A DNA stretch of 5,191 nucleotides, taken from the NCBI GenBank assembly GCA_029946045.1, contig JAQSDS010000145.1:1-5191 (forward strand). The letters are read 5' to 3'. The translations under genes and the position numbers were made by a program. Of the stretch, positions 1 to 5,191 are shown piece by piece (the first letter of the stretch is position 1; every line of letters begins with the position of its first letter). The notes under the pieces were generated by a model. It saw only the letters and a program-made list of their open reading frames with translations, did no database searches and had not been told where the DNA came from. Origin of the DNA: Rhodoferax sp. (GTDB taxonomy: Bacteria > Pseudomonadota > Gammaproteobacteria > Burkholderiales > Burkholderiaceae_C).

Positions 1-887
1 GTCGGGTCGGCCATGAAGGCGTCGAAGTTCAGGCCCTTCTTGCCGAACCAGTTTTTCAGCGACGCCAGGTAGCCCACCGGCGCGTCCAGCCACACATAGA
101 AGTACTTGCCTGGTGCATCGGGAATCTCGATGCCGAAGTAGGGCGCGTCGCGGCTGATGTCCCAGTCGCCCAGGCCTTCGCTGGTGCTGCCGTCCGGGTT
201 GGTGCGCACGGTGAACCATTCCTTGATTTTGTTGGCCACCTCGGGCTGCAATTTGCCGTCTTGGGTCCAGCGCTGGAGGAATTCAACGCAACGCGGGTCG
301 GAGAGCTTGAAGAAAAAGTGTACCGAGTTGCGCAGTTCGGGCTTGGCGCCCGACAGTGCCGAATAGGGCTTGATCAGGTCGGTGGGGGCGTAAACCGCGC
401 CGCAGTTTTCACAGTTGTCGCCGTACTGGTCCTTGGCATGGCACTTGGGGCACTCGCCCTTGATGAAGCGGTCGGGCAGGAACATGCCCTTGTCAGGGTC
501 AAAAAACTGCGCGATGGTGCGGGATTCGATCAGCGAGCCGTCTTTGTTGTCGCGCAGGTCGCGGTAAATTTGCTGTGCCAGTTCGTGGTTTTCCGGCGCA
601 TCGGTGCTGTGCCAGTTGTCAAAGCCGATGTGAAAACCGTCCAGGTAGGGTTTGCGTCCGGCGGCAATATTGGCCACAAACTGCTGTGGCGTGACGCCGG
701 CTTTTTCAGCGGCGATCATGATTGGCGCGCCGTGGGTGTCGTCGGCACAACAGAAGTCGACCGCGTTGCCAAGCATACGCTGGTGCCGCACCCAGATGTC
801 GGCCTGGATGTACTCCATGATGTGGCCAATGTGAAAGTTGCCATTGGCGTAGGGCAGGGCGGTGGTGACGAAGAGTTGGCGGGGCAT
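1..887 (-). CDS. metG: Methionyl-tRNA synthetase, N-terminal part (cut by left edge)
   Basis: This cytoplasmic class I aminoacyl-tRNA synthetase charges tRNA-Met with methionine using ATP. The visible 295 codons hold the start of the Rossmann catalytic core: the HIGH ATP-binding motif at residues 19-22, preceded by the typical ALPYANG stretch, and an ADDTHGAP block at about 48-55. The inserted zinc knuckle has Cys146, Cys149, Cys159 and Cys162 around a DQYGDNC stretch, as in E. coli MetG. An FYVWLDAP segment lies near the end of the visible part. The KMSKS loop and the anticodon-binding domain lie beyond the window, so more than half of the protein is missing here. The ATG at 887 is chosen because the family N-terminus ([16 protein letters not shown]) begins there and an in-frame TGA lies eight codons upstream. 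No strong Shine-Dalgarno is visible. The gene follows the patatin-like gene by 34 bp on the same strand, so co-transcription is possible. A -10-like TAAAAT at 915-920 could serve its own promoter, but no -35 fits it. Confidence 0.97.
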   Translation of the reverse strand, partial: MPRQLFVTTALPYANGNFHIGHIMEYIQADIWVRHQRMLGNAVDFCCADDTHGAPIMIAAEKAGVTPQQFVANIAAGRKPYLDGFHIGFDNWHSTDAPENHELAQQIYRDLRDNKDGSLIESRTIAQFFDPDKGMFLPDRFIKGECPKCHAKDQYGDNCENCGAVYAPTDLIKPYSALSGAKPELRNSVHFFFKLSDPRCVEFLQRWTQDGKLQPEVANKIKEWFTVRTNPDGSTSEGLGDWDISRDAPYFGIEIPDAPGKYFYVWLDAPVGYLASLKNWFGKKGLNFDAFMADP

Positions 888-921
888 GGAATAGGCTTTC
901 AGGACTGATCAGCCATTTTAC

Positions 922-2229
922 TCAGGGCAGGCGCAGCGGGTCGCAGCGCCGATCCGGGTCCGCTGGCAGCGCAGCCGGGGTCGGCGTGGGAGATGCCCCG
1001 GGGTCCATCCAGTCGAAAAATTGACAAATTTCGGCGCGCTGGCGCATGGCATCGGCATAACCCAGCGCCATCAGCTCGCGGGTGTAGCCGGGCTCGAACA
1101 GCAGGTAGCTGGCCAACGCGGCACCCTTGATGTCGGCCGCCTGGGATGACACGCCCACGCCGCCCAGCAGGCTGCGCACCGCTTTCGGCAACTCATCAAT
1201 GTGGCGCGCCGCGATGTGGTCAAGCCGCTGTGACGGTGAAATCAGCAACAGCGTGACCGGCCGCAGGGTGCTGGCGCTGCGTAATTCGGGGGGCACCAGG
1301 CTCAGGGTCTGGTTGATACGGCGAATGCGTTCGACATCGACCGCAAGGGCATCGAGAAAAATGTTGGACAGCGCGTGACCGGCAATTTGTGCCAGCGTTG
1401 GGTAAAGGGCTTCAGCCACGGCCGCAGGCTGGATTCTGGGCTCGTGCATCAGGCCGGCGCCAATCACGCAGATGCGCTCGGCCCCGAGGTGGATGGCGGG
1501 CGCCACGGGTGCCGTCTGGCGCATGGAGCCATCACCAAAATAGGCGGTCTGCCCTTCAACGGGCAGCGCTATCGCAGGAAAGATGAACGGAATCGCGCTC
1601 GACGCCAGTAGGTGCTGGTAGCTGATCTTGTCGCGCAGGCCGCGCCGGTTCGATCGCGCCCAAGGCACGAGCTGTCGGTCGCCTTGGAAAAACGTGATGT
1701 GTTCGCCCGAGCTGTAGCTTGAGGCCGTTACCGCCAGCGCCCGCAGGTGGCCTTTGCGGATCAGCCAGGGCAGGCGCTCCAGTGGCACCCATTGTTTGAG
1801 CAGCCCGGCCAGCGGTGTGTTGTCGAGCAGCGACTTGGGCTTGAGCCGTCGCCACTTGGCAAGCAGCCAGCCCATGGACAGCAGCGTCATCCAGCTGGCG
1901 CCGCTGCGCAGCATGCTGACCGAATCAGCGCGGTAGACATCCTGGGCATGAAAGTCGCGCCAGATGGCGACAAGTTTGCGCACGGTACCGTCAAAATCAT
2001 CGCAACCGCAGGCCAGTGCTGCCGCATTGAGGGCACCCGACGAGGTGCCGCCGATGATGGGGAACGGGTTGGGCTGGTCAAGCGCGCCACAGTCGCGTCG
2101 CAGTTCGCTGATGGCTTCGAGCACGCCCACCTGGTAGGCCGCGCGGGCACCGCCACCGGTGAGCATCAGGGCGGTGCTGGCTGAGGTGTCCGCCGAGAAA
2201 TCAGAGGGGGCAAAAGGGTCGTGGCTCAT
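922..2229 (-). CDS. Patatin-like phospholipase / serine acyl hydrolase
   Basis: This 435-residue protein has all the hallmarks of the bacterial patatin-like family, which hydrolyses acyl esters of lipids with a Ser-Asp dyad. The glycine-rich oxyanion loop GGGARAAYQVG starts at residue 25. The nucleophile elbow GTSSG is at 61-65 with Ser63 as nucleophile. A conserved LLASSAIPFIFPAI block lies at 207-220, and the DG motif supplies the second dyad residue, Asp233. About 200 residues follow the dyad, as in longer bacterial members, and I recognise no separate domain there. No signal peptide or clear membrane segment is seen, so a cytoplasmic or peripheral membrane location is inferred. The real substrate cannot be read from the sequence. 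The start is uncertain: ATG at 2229 has no clear Shine-Dalgarno, and Met22, immediately before the glycine loop, would leave no room for the first strand. The gene is divergent from apbC and lies just upstream of metG on the same strand. Confidence 0.93.
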   Translation of the reverse strand: MSHDPFAPSDFSADTSASTALMLTGGGARAAYQVGVLEAISELRRDCGALDQPNPFPIIGGTSSGALNAAALACGCDDFDGTVRKLVAIWRDFHAQDVYRADSVSMLRSGASWMTLLSMGWLLAKWRRLKPKSLLDNTPLAGLLKQWVPLERLPWLIRKGHLRALAVTASSYSSGEHITFFQGDRQLVPWARSNRRGLRDKISYQHLLASSAIPFIFPAIALPVEGQTAYFGDGSMRQTAPVAPAIHLGAERICVIGAGLMHEPRIQPAAVAEALYPTLAQIAGHALSNIFLDALAVDVERIRRINQTLSLVPPELRSASTLRPVTLLLISPSQRLDHIAARHIDELPKAVRSLLGGVGVSSQAADIKGAALASYLLFEPGYTRELMALGYADAMRQRAEICQFFDWMDPGASPTPTPAALPADPDRRCDPLRLP

Positions 2230-2353
2230 GCGTTGATTATCAGCAGGGGTGACGGCCTGAATCCGAATGCGCGCCTAGGGTAAACCCCGATTTTCCGAGT
2301 TCAATAAGGTCAAGCTTATCTTGGCTAGACTACGGGCTCAATAGGAGAACCAA
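2230..2353. promoter_or_regulatory. Divergent intergenic region between the patatin-like gene and apbC
   Basis: This 124-bp gap must hold promoters for both divergent genes unless they start inside coding DNA. It is more AT-rich than its surroundings, especially from about 2280 to 2330. Towards apbC the best -10-like hexamer is TAGACT at 2326-2331 (4 of 6 matches), placed well before the AGGAG at 2343-2347, but no good -35 lies 16-18 bp upstream. Towards the patatin gene, TTGAAC at 2302-2297 on the minus strand is followed after about 16 bp by a weak TACCCT. A GGG-TAAA-CCC mini-hairpin (2278-2287) is also present. No operator of a known regulator was recognised. The region's role as promoter DNA is inferred from gene layout; the individual elements are weak. 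Confidence 0.5.
2343..2347 (+). promoter_or_regulatory. Shine-Dalgarno of apbC
   Basis: AGGAG lies six bases upstream of the ATG at 2354, an ideal spacing. It fixes the apbC start and is the only strong ribosome binding site in the window; the other five genes show none that is convincing. Confidence 0.75.
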
Positions 2354-3445
2354 ATGGCAGTTGTTGAGCAGACCGTGCTGGAGGCCCTCAAGGGCGTGAT
2401 TGACCCCAATACCGGGCGTGATTTTGTGTCGAGCAAAGCCGTCAAGAATTTGACCGTGACCGACGGTGACGTGGCCTTCGATGTCACGCTGGGTTACCCC
2501 GCCAAGAGCCAGATTCCAGGCTTTCGCAAAGAGCTGATTGCCGCCGCCAAGAGCGTGGCGGGTGTGGCCAATGTGTCGGTCAACATCATCACCAACATCA
2601 CGGCGCATGCGGTGCAGCGCGGTGTGGCCTTGTTGCCCAAGGTGAAAAACATTGTGGCGGTGGCCTCGGGCAAGGGCGGCGTGGGCAAGAGCACCACCGC
2701 CGTCAACCTGGCGCTGGCGCTGGCGGCCGAGGGCGCCAATGTGGGCATTCTGGACGCCGACATCTACGGCCCCAGTGTGCCCATGATGATGGGCATCGAG
2801 GGCCGGCCCGAAAGCGAAGACGGGCAAACCATGGAGCCCATGGAAAACTACGGCGTGCAGGTGATGTCGATTGGTTTTTTGGTGGCGCAGGACGAAGCCA
2901 TGATCTGGCGCGGTCCCATGGCCACCCAGGCGCTGGAGCAGTTGCTGCGCCAGACCAACTGGAAAGACCTGGACTACCTGATCGTCGACATGCCTCCGGG
3001 CACTGGCGACATCCAGCTCACCCTGAGCCAGCGCGTGCCCATGACCGGTGCCGTGATTGTGACCACGCCGCAGGACATCGCCCTGCTTGATGCCAAGAAG
3101 GGCATCAAGATGTTTGAAAAAGTGGGCGTGCCGATTCTGGGCATCGTGGAAAACATGGCGGTGCACGTGTGCAGCAACTGCGGCCATGTTGAGCATATTT
3201 TTGGCGCCGACGGCGGCAAGAAAATGGCGGCGGAATACGGCATGGACTACCTGGGCGCGCTTCCGCTCAACATGCAGATTCGGCTGCAAGCCGACAACGG
3301 CAAACCCACGGTGGTGTCTGACCCCGACAGCGACGTTGCCGCGCTCTACAAGGCCGTGGCGCGCAAGGTGGCTTTGTCGATCGCTGCCAAAAACAAGGAC
3401 TTCTCCAGCAAGTTCCCCAGCATCAAGATTTCCAAGGAAACCTGA
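2354..3445 (+). CDS. apbC: Mrp/ApbC-type iron-sulfur cluster carrier ATPase
   Basis: This is a cytoplasmic P-loop ATPase of the Mrp/NBP35 family. Family members bind a [4Fe-4S] cluster as a homodimer and pass it to apo-proteins; ApbC mutants in Salmonella have thiamine-synthesis and Fe-S defects. Residues 5 to about 80 form the MIP18/DUF59 domain, with a DPNTGRDFV segment at 17-25. The deviant Walker A GKGGVGKST is at 106-114 with the signature Lys107. A DADIYGPS segment is at 134-141, and the Walker B-like VDMPPGTGD is at 211-219. The CxxC pair Cys273/Cys276, in an ENMAVHVCSNCGH context, is the bridging cluster site. The length of 363 residues is normal for proteobacterial members that carry the N-terminal domain. 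The start is fixed by AGGAG six bases upstream. The gene is divergent from the patatin-like gene and ends 18 bp from the convergent msrA stop. No key residue is missing. Confidence 0.97.
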   Translation: MAVVEQTVLEALKGVIDPNTGRDFVSSKAVKNLTVTDGDVAFDVTLGYPAKSQIPGFRKELIAAAKSVAGVANVSVNIITNITAHAVQRGVALLPKVKNIVAVASGKGGVGKSTTAVNLALALAAEGANVGILDADIYGPSVPMMMGIEGRPESEDGQTMEPMENYGVQVMSIGFLVAQDEAMIWRGPMATQALEQLLRQTNWKDLDYLIVDMPPGTGDIQLTLSQRVPMTGAVIVTTPQDIALLDAKKGIKMFEKVGVPILGIVENMAVHVCSNCGHVEHIFGADGGKKMAAEYGMDYLGALPLNMQIRLQADNGKPTVVSDPDSDVAALYKAVARKVALSIAAKNKDFSSKFPSIKISKET

Positions 3446-3463
3446 AGCCGCAAGGCTCGGCGC

Positions 3464-4156
3464 TCAGGGCTTGGCCAGCGCGCCCCACAGTTGCACCAGG
3501 CGCGCATCGCGGCCGCAGCTCTGACGGTAAAAGTCGTAGCGCACCGGGTTGACTTGGTGGTAGTTCTGGTGCTCGACCTCAGCCGGGTAGAAGTCATCGG
3601 CCATCAGCAACTGCGTCACCACGGGTTCAGGGAAGGGCTTGGTTTTTTCCAGCGCTGCCAGTGCGTCTCTGGCCACTTGCAGTTGTTCTGGCGAGGTGGC
3701 AAAAATCGCCGTCCGGTAGGGCGTGCCAATGTCGCAGAACTGGCGGTCGCGCGCGGTCGGGTCAATGGTGTGCCAAAAGTAGTCCACCAACTGCTTGTAA
3801 CTGACCTGCTTGGGATCAAACACCACCTGCACGGCCTCGGCATGGCCGGTGGTGTGGCTGGAGACCTCGGCATAGCTGGGGTTGGCGGTCTTGCCGCCGG
3901 TGTAGCCCGACGTGGTGGCCAGCACACCCGGCACTTTGTCAAAGTCTGCCTCGGTACACCAAAAGCAGCCACCGGCAAACACCGCTACTTCGCTGCCCGC
4001 TGGCAGGGGCGCCAACGCAGTGTGGGCCGGCGCGCTGGCTGGTTGGCGCGGCGTGGCGTAAATCCACCAGCCGACCAGGGCCAGCACGAACACGATCCCC
4101 AGCCAGAAGGCACGCTGGGTGGTTTTGGAGCGGATCTTGGTGGCTGGGGTGTGCAT
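3464..4156 (-). CDS. msrA: Membrane-anchored peptide-methionine (S)-S-oxide reductase
   Basis: MsrA reduces methionine-S-sulfoxide, free or in proteins, back to methionine using thiol donors. The catalytic motif GCFWC is at residues 63-67, with Cys64 as the nucleophile. Further family blocks are GYTGG (84-88), a SHTTGHAEAVQVVFDP segment (100-115), GTPYRTAIF (144-152) and HQNYH (196-200). The C-terminal SCGRDARL provides Cys214, the likely resolving cysteine. Unlike the classic cytoplasmic enzyme, this 230-residue form begins with a basic stretch (Lys7, Arg9, Lys11, Arg15), a hydrophobic helix at about 17-33 and an Ala/Pro-rich linker to about 54. The catalytic domain is therefore predicted to face the periplasm. 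No lipobox is present, and an uncleaved anchor seems likelier than a cleaved signal. Where most family members have GND, this one has FCD at 140-142, adding Cys141. No MsrB or thioredoxin-like partner is encoded nearby. No Shine-Dalgarno precedes the ATG. Confidence 0.95.
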   Translation of the reverse strand: MHTPATKIRSKTTQRAFWLGIVFVLALVGWWIYATPRQPASAPAHTALAPLPAGSEVAVFAGGCFWCTEADFDKVPGVLATTSGYTGGKTANPSYAEVSSHTTGHAEAVQVVFDPKQVSYKQLVDYFWHTIDPTARDRQFCDIGTPYRTAIFATSPEQLQVARDALAALEKTKPFPEPVVTQLLMADDFYPAEVEHQNYHQVNPVRYDFYRQSCGRDARLVQLWGALAKP

Positions 4157-4161
4157 GCCGC

Positions 4162-4188
4162 ATGATAAATCGCCGCGAACTGTGACAA
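4162..4188 (-). promoter_or_regulatory. Candidate sigma-70-type promoter of msrA
   Basis: On the minus strand, TTGTCA (4188-4183, 5 of 6 matches to TTGACA) is followed after 15 bp by TATCAT (4167-4162, 5 of 6 matches to TATAAT). The spacing is shorter than the preferred 17 bp. Transcription would begin about 4154-4156, at the msrA ATG itself, giving a leaderless message. That fits the lack of a Shine-Dalgarno there, but the call rests on hexamer matching only. Confidence 0.35.
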
Positions 4189-4198
4189 ACTTGTGCCC

Positions 4199-4894
4199 AT
4201 GAATTCATTCCCTGAAGGTTTTCGCGCCCTGGTGATCGGTGCCAGCGGCGGTCTTGGCCAGGCCTTTGTGCAAGCGCTGCAGGACACGCCGCGCTGCGCC
4301 GAGGTGCTTGGCGTGCACCGCCAGTCGGTGCCGCGCATTGATTTTGATGACGAGGCCAGCGTGGCCGAAGCCGCACAGGCGCTGGCGGCGGGCGGTCCCT
4401 TTCACTTGATCATCAACGCGGTGGGCTTGCTGCACAACGCCGAGTTCATGCCAGAAAAAAAGCTGGCCGACCTGAGCTACGCGCAGCTCGAAGCCACGTT
4501 TCGCACCAACACCTTGGGTCCGGCGCTGGTGCTGCGCCACTTCAGCCCGCTGCTCGATGGCCAGCGCGGTGTGCTCGCTGTCATTTCGGCCAAGGTGGGC
4601 AGCATCGAAGACAACCGCTTGGGCGGCTGGTACAGCTACCGGGCGTCCAAGGCGGCGCTCAACATGATTTTGAAAACCGCCGCCATCGAGCTCCGGCGCA
4701 GCAAGCCCAACGCGGTGCTGGTCAGCCTGCACCCTGGCACGGTCAACACCGGTTTGTCCAGGCCCTTCAAGGGTGAGCAGATCGGCCGCCCGGCTTGGCT
4801 TGCTGCGCAGGAGATGCTGGCGGTGCTGGACGAACTTGGCGCGGCCGACACGGGCTCGTTTGTGGCCTATGACGGGGAACGCTTGCCCTGGTGA
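4199..4894 (+). CDS. Short-chain dehydrogenase/reductase (C-factor-like SDR)
   Basis: This 231-residue Rossmann-fold oxidoreductase belongs to the classical short-chain dehydrogenases, which use NAD(H) or NADP(H). The cofactor loop GASGGLG is at residues 14-20. The strand-4 motif reads INAVG (72-76) instead of the common NNAG. Asn104, a serine (Ser130 or Ser135), Tyr147 and Lys151 (YRASK) form the expected catalytic tetrad, and HPGTVNTGLSRPF follows at about 178-190. The SAKVGS and GGWYSYRASKAALNM context resembles the C-factor/CsgA-like subgroup. Arg41 after strand 2 hints at NADP(H), which is an inference. The substrate is unknown. ATG at 4199 is preferred; an in-frame GTG at 4193 would add two residues, and neither has a Shine-Dalgarno. 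The gene is divergent from msrA across only 42 bp, and its last 28 bp overlap the ferredoxin gene on the other strand. Confidence 0.9.
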   Translation: MNSFPEGFRALVIGASGGLGQAFVQALQDTPRCAEVLGVHRQSVPRIDFDDEASVAEAAQALAAGGPFHLIINAVGLLHNAEFMPEKKLADLSYAQLEATFRTNTLGPALVLRHFSPLLDGQRGVLAVISAKVGSIEDNRLGGWYSYRASKAALNMILKTAAIELRRSKPNAVLVSLHPGTVNTGLSRPFKGEQIGRPAWLAAQEMLAVLDELGAADTGSFVAYDGERLPW

Positions 4895-5115
4895 GGCTCA
4901 GCCAGCCCAATGGCACCGACCGGGCATATGGCGGCGCAGTCGCCGCAGCCAGTGCAGCGCGCCGCATCTTGCAACACTGAGCGCTTTTTCCAGTCTTTGG
5001 TCTCGAACGCAATCAGCCGCAGTGCGCAGGCCGAGATGCAGCGACCACAGCCGGTGCAACGCGCCGGGTCAATGTGCGCGACGGGTGCGGCCATGGTTGG
5101 AACTGCTAATTCCAT
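4867..5115 (-). CDS. Small 2[4Fe-4S] ferredoxin-type protein
   Basis: This 82-residue soluble protein carries two C-x2-C-x2-C-x3-C motifs: Cys20, 23, 26 and 30, then Cys54, 57, 60 and 64. The second is followed by Pro65 as usual; the first is followed by Ala31. In the bacterial ferredoxin fold, three cysteines of one motif and the last of the other hold each [4Fe-4S] cluster, so two clusters are expected. The 23-residue stretch between motifs contains a charged DWKKR segment and is longer than in minimal clostridial ferredoxins. The role is low-potential electron transfer; its redox partner is not visible. The start could be Met1 (5115) or Met8 (5094); both keep all cysteines and neither has a good Shine-Dalgarno. 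The frame stays open upstream to a TAG at 5182-5184 but with no ATG, GTG or TTG. The tail overlaps the dehydrogenase gene by 28 bp on the opposite strand. Confidence 0.88.
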   Translation of the reverse strand: MELAVPTMAAPVAHIDPARCTGCGRCISACALRLIAFETKDWKKRSVLQDAARCTGCGDCAAICPVGAIGLAEPHQGKRSPS

Positions 5116-5120
5116 TTCTA

Positions 5121-5191
5121 AATCATCCGTGTCGTCGTTGCTTCGCCTTGTCGTGCTACAGCACTGCCTTCGGCTTCGCGCCTAGACACAA
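5121..5191. repeat. Candidate dispersed repeat upstream of the ferredoxin, cut by right edge
   Basis: This stretch looks unlike ordinary promoter DNA. It contains the near-palindrome GTGCT-AC-AGCAC (5153-5164), the mini-hairpin GCC-TTC-GGC (5166-5174), and a direct repeat of GCTTCGC at 5140-5146 and 5173-5179. It is open in the ferredoxin frame from 5181 inwards, and another long frame is open across it on the plus strand, yet neither shows a coding signature. Such symmetric, GC-rich, small-hairpin sequence is typical of dispersed intergenic repeats. Only one copy is in the window, so the repeat nature is not proved. Any ferredoxin promoter would have to lie inside or beyond it. Confidence 0.35.

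Noticed and set aside
261..908. A 215-codon open frame antisense to metG
   Set aside because: The opposite strand carries the full HIGH and zinc-knuckle motifs of MetRS; this frame has no recognisable domain.
915..920. TAAAAT on the minus strand as a metG promoter -10
   Set aside because: It matches five of six bases and overlaps the hydrolase stop region, but no acceptable -35 lies 16-18 bp upstream.
2330..3289. A 319-codon open frame antisense to apbC
   Set aside because: It is rich in His, Gly and Ala and matches no family I know. It is the mirror of a high-GC gene with clear motifs on the plus strand, so it is a shadow frame.
3446..3481. Possible terminator between apbC and msrA: AGCC-GCAA-GGCT and a GCGCT/AGCGC inverted repeat
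   Set aside because: The first stem is only four pairs, the second has a 12-base loop inside msrA, and neither is followed by a T run on either strand.
3491..4165. A 224-codon open frame antisense to msrA
   Set aside because: Its composition (Val/Gly/His-rich) is what the complement of msrA codons gives, and no motif is seen.
2354..5115. A joint Fe-S/redox gene cluster made of apbC, msrA, the dehydrogenase and the ferredoxin
   Set aside because: The genes alternate strands and have separate promoters or overlapping tails, so there is no operon. The shared theme alone is not evidence of a system.
4910..5185. A 91-codon open frame opposite the ferredoxin
   Set aside because: The ferredoxin cysteine motifs on the minus strand are unmistakable. 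The plus-strand frame only runs on through the hairpin-rich edge sequence.

Overview
The window looks like chromosomal housekeeping DNA from a GC-rich betaproteobacterium, most likely of the Comamonadaceae (Rhodoferax/Polaromonas-like). That placement is an inference from codon use and protein style and was not tested by any search. Six protein genes fill almost all of the sequence. No tRNA, rRNA, CRISPR array, insertion sequence or phage gene was seen.

Layout from left to right: (1) the N-terminal 295 codons of methionyl-tRNA synthetase (metG) on the minus strand, cut by the left edge; (2) 34 bp upstream of it, on the same strand, a 435-residue patatin-like serine acyl hydrolase; (3) a 124-bp divergent intergenic region; (4) apbC/mrp, a P-loop Fe-S carrier ATPase, on the plus strand; (5) 18 bp further on, tail to tail, a membrane-anchored peptide-methionine sulfoxide reductase (msrA) on the minus strand; (6) a 42-bp divergent gap, then a short-chain dehydrogenase/reductase of the C-factor-like type on the plus strand; (7) a small 2[4Fe-4S] ferredoxin on the minus strand, whose 3' end overlaps the dehydrogenase gene by 28 bp; (8) a palindrome-rich stretch upstream of the ferredoxin, running into the right edge, that could be part of a dispersed repeat.

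The genes do not form one pathway. metG and mrp/apbC lie next to each other and divergent in Escherichia coli too; here a patatin-like gene sits between them and may share a transcript with metG. ApbC (Fe-S carrier) and the ferredoxin both concern Fe-S chemistry, and MsrA repairs oxidised methionine outside the cytoplasm, so there is a loose redox theme, but nothing in the sequence shows a functional link. I found no convincing new biological system. The points most worth a second look are the edge repeat, the very compact msrA/dehydrogenase promoter region with a possible leaderless msrA start, and the overlapping gene tails.
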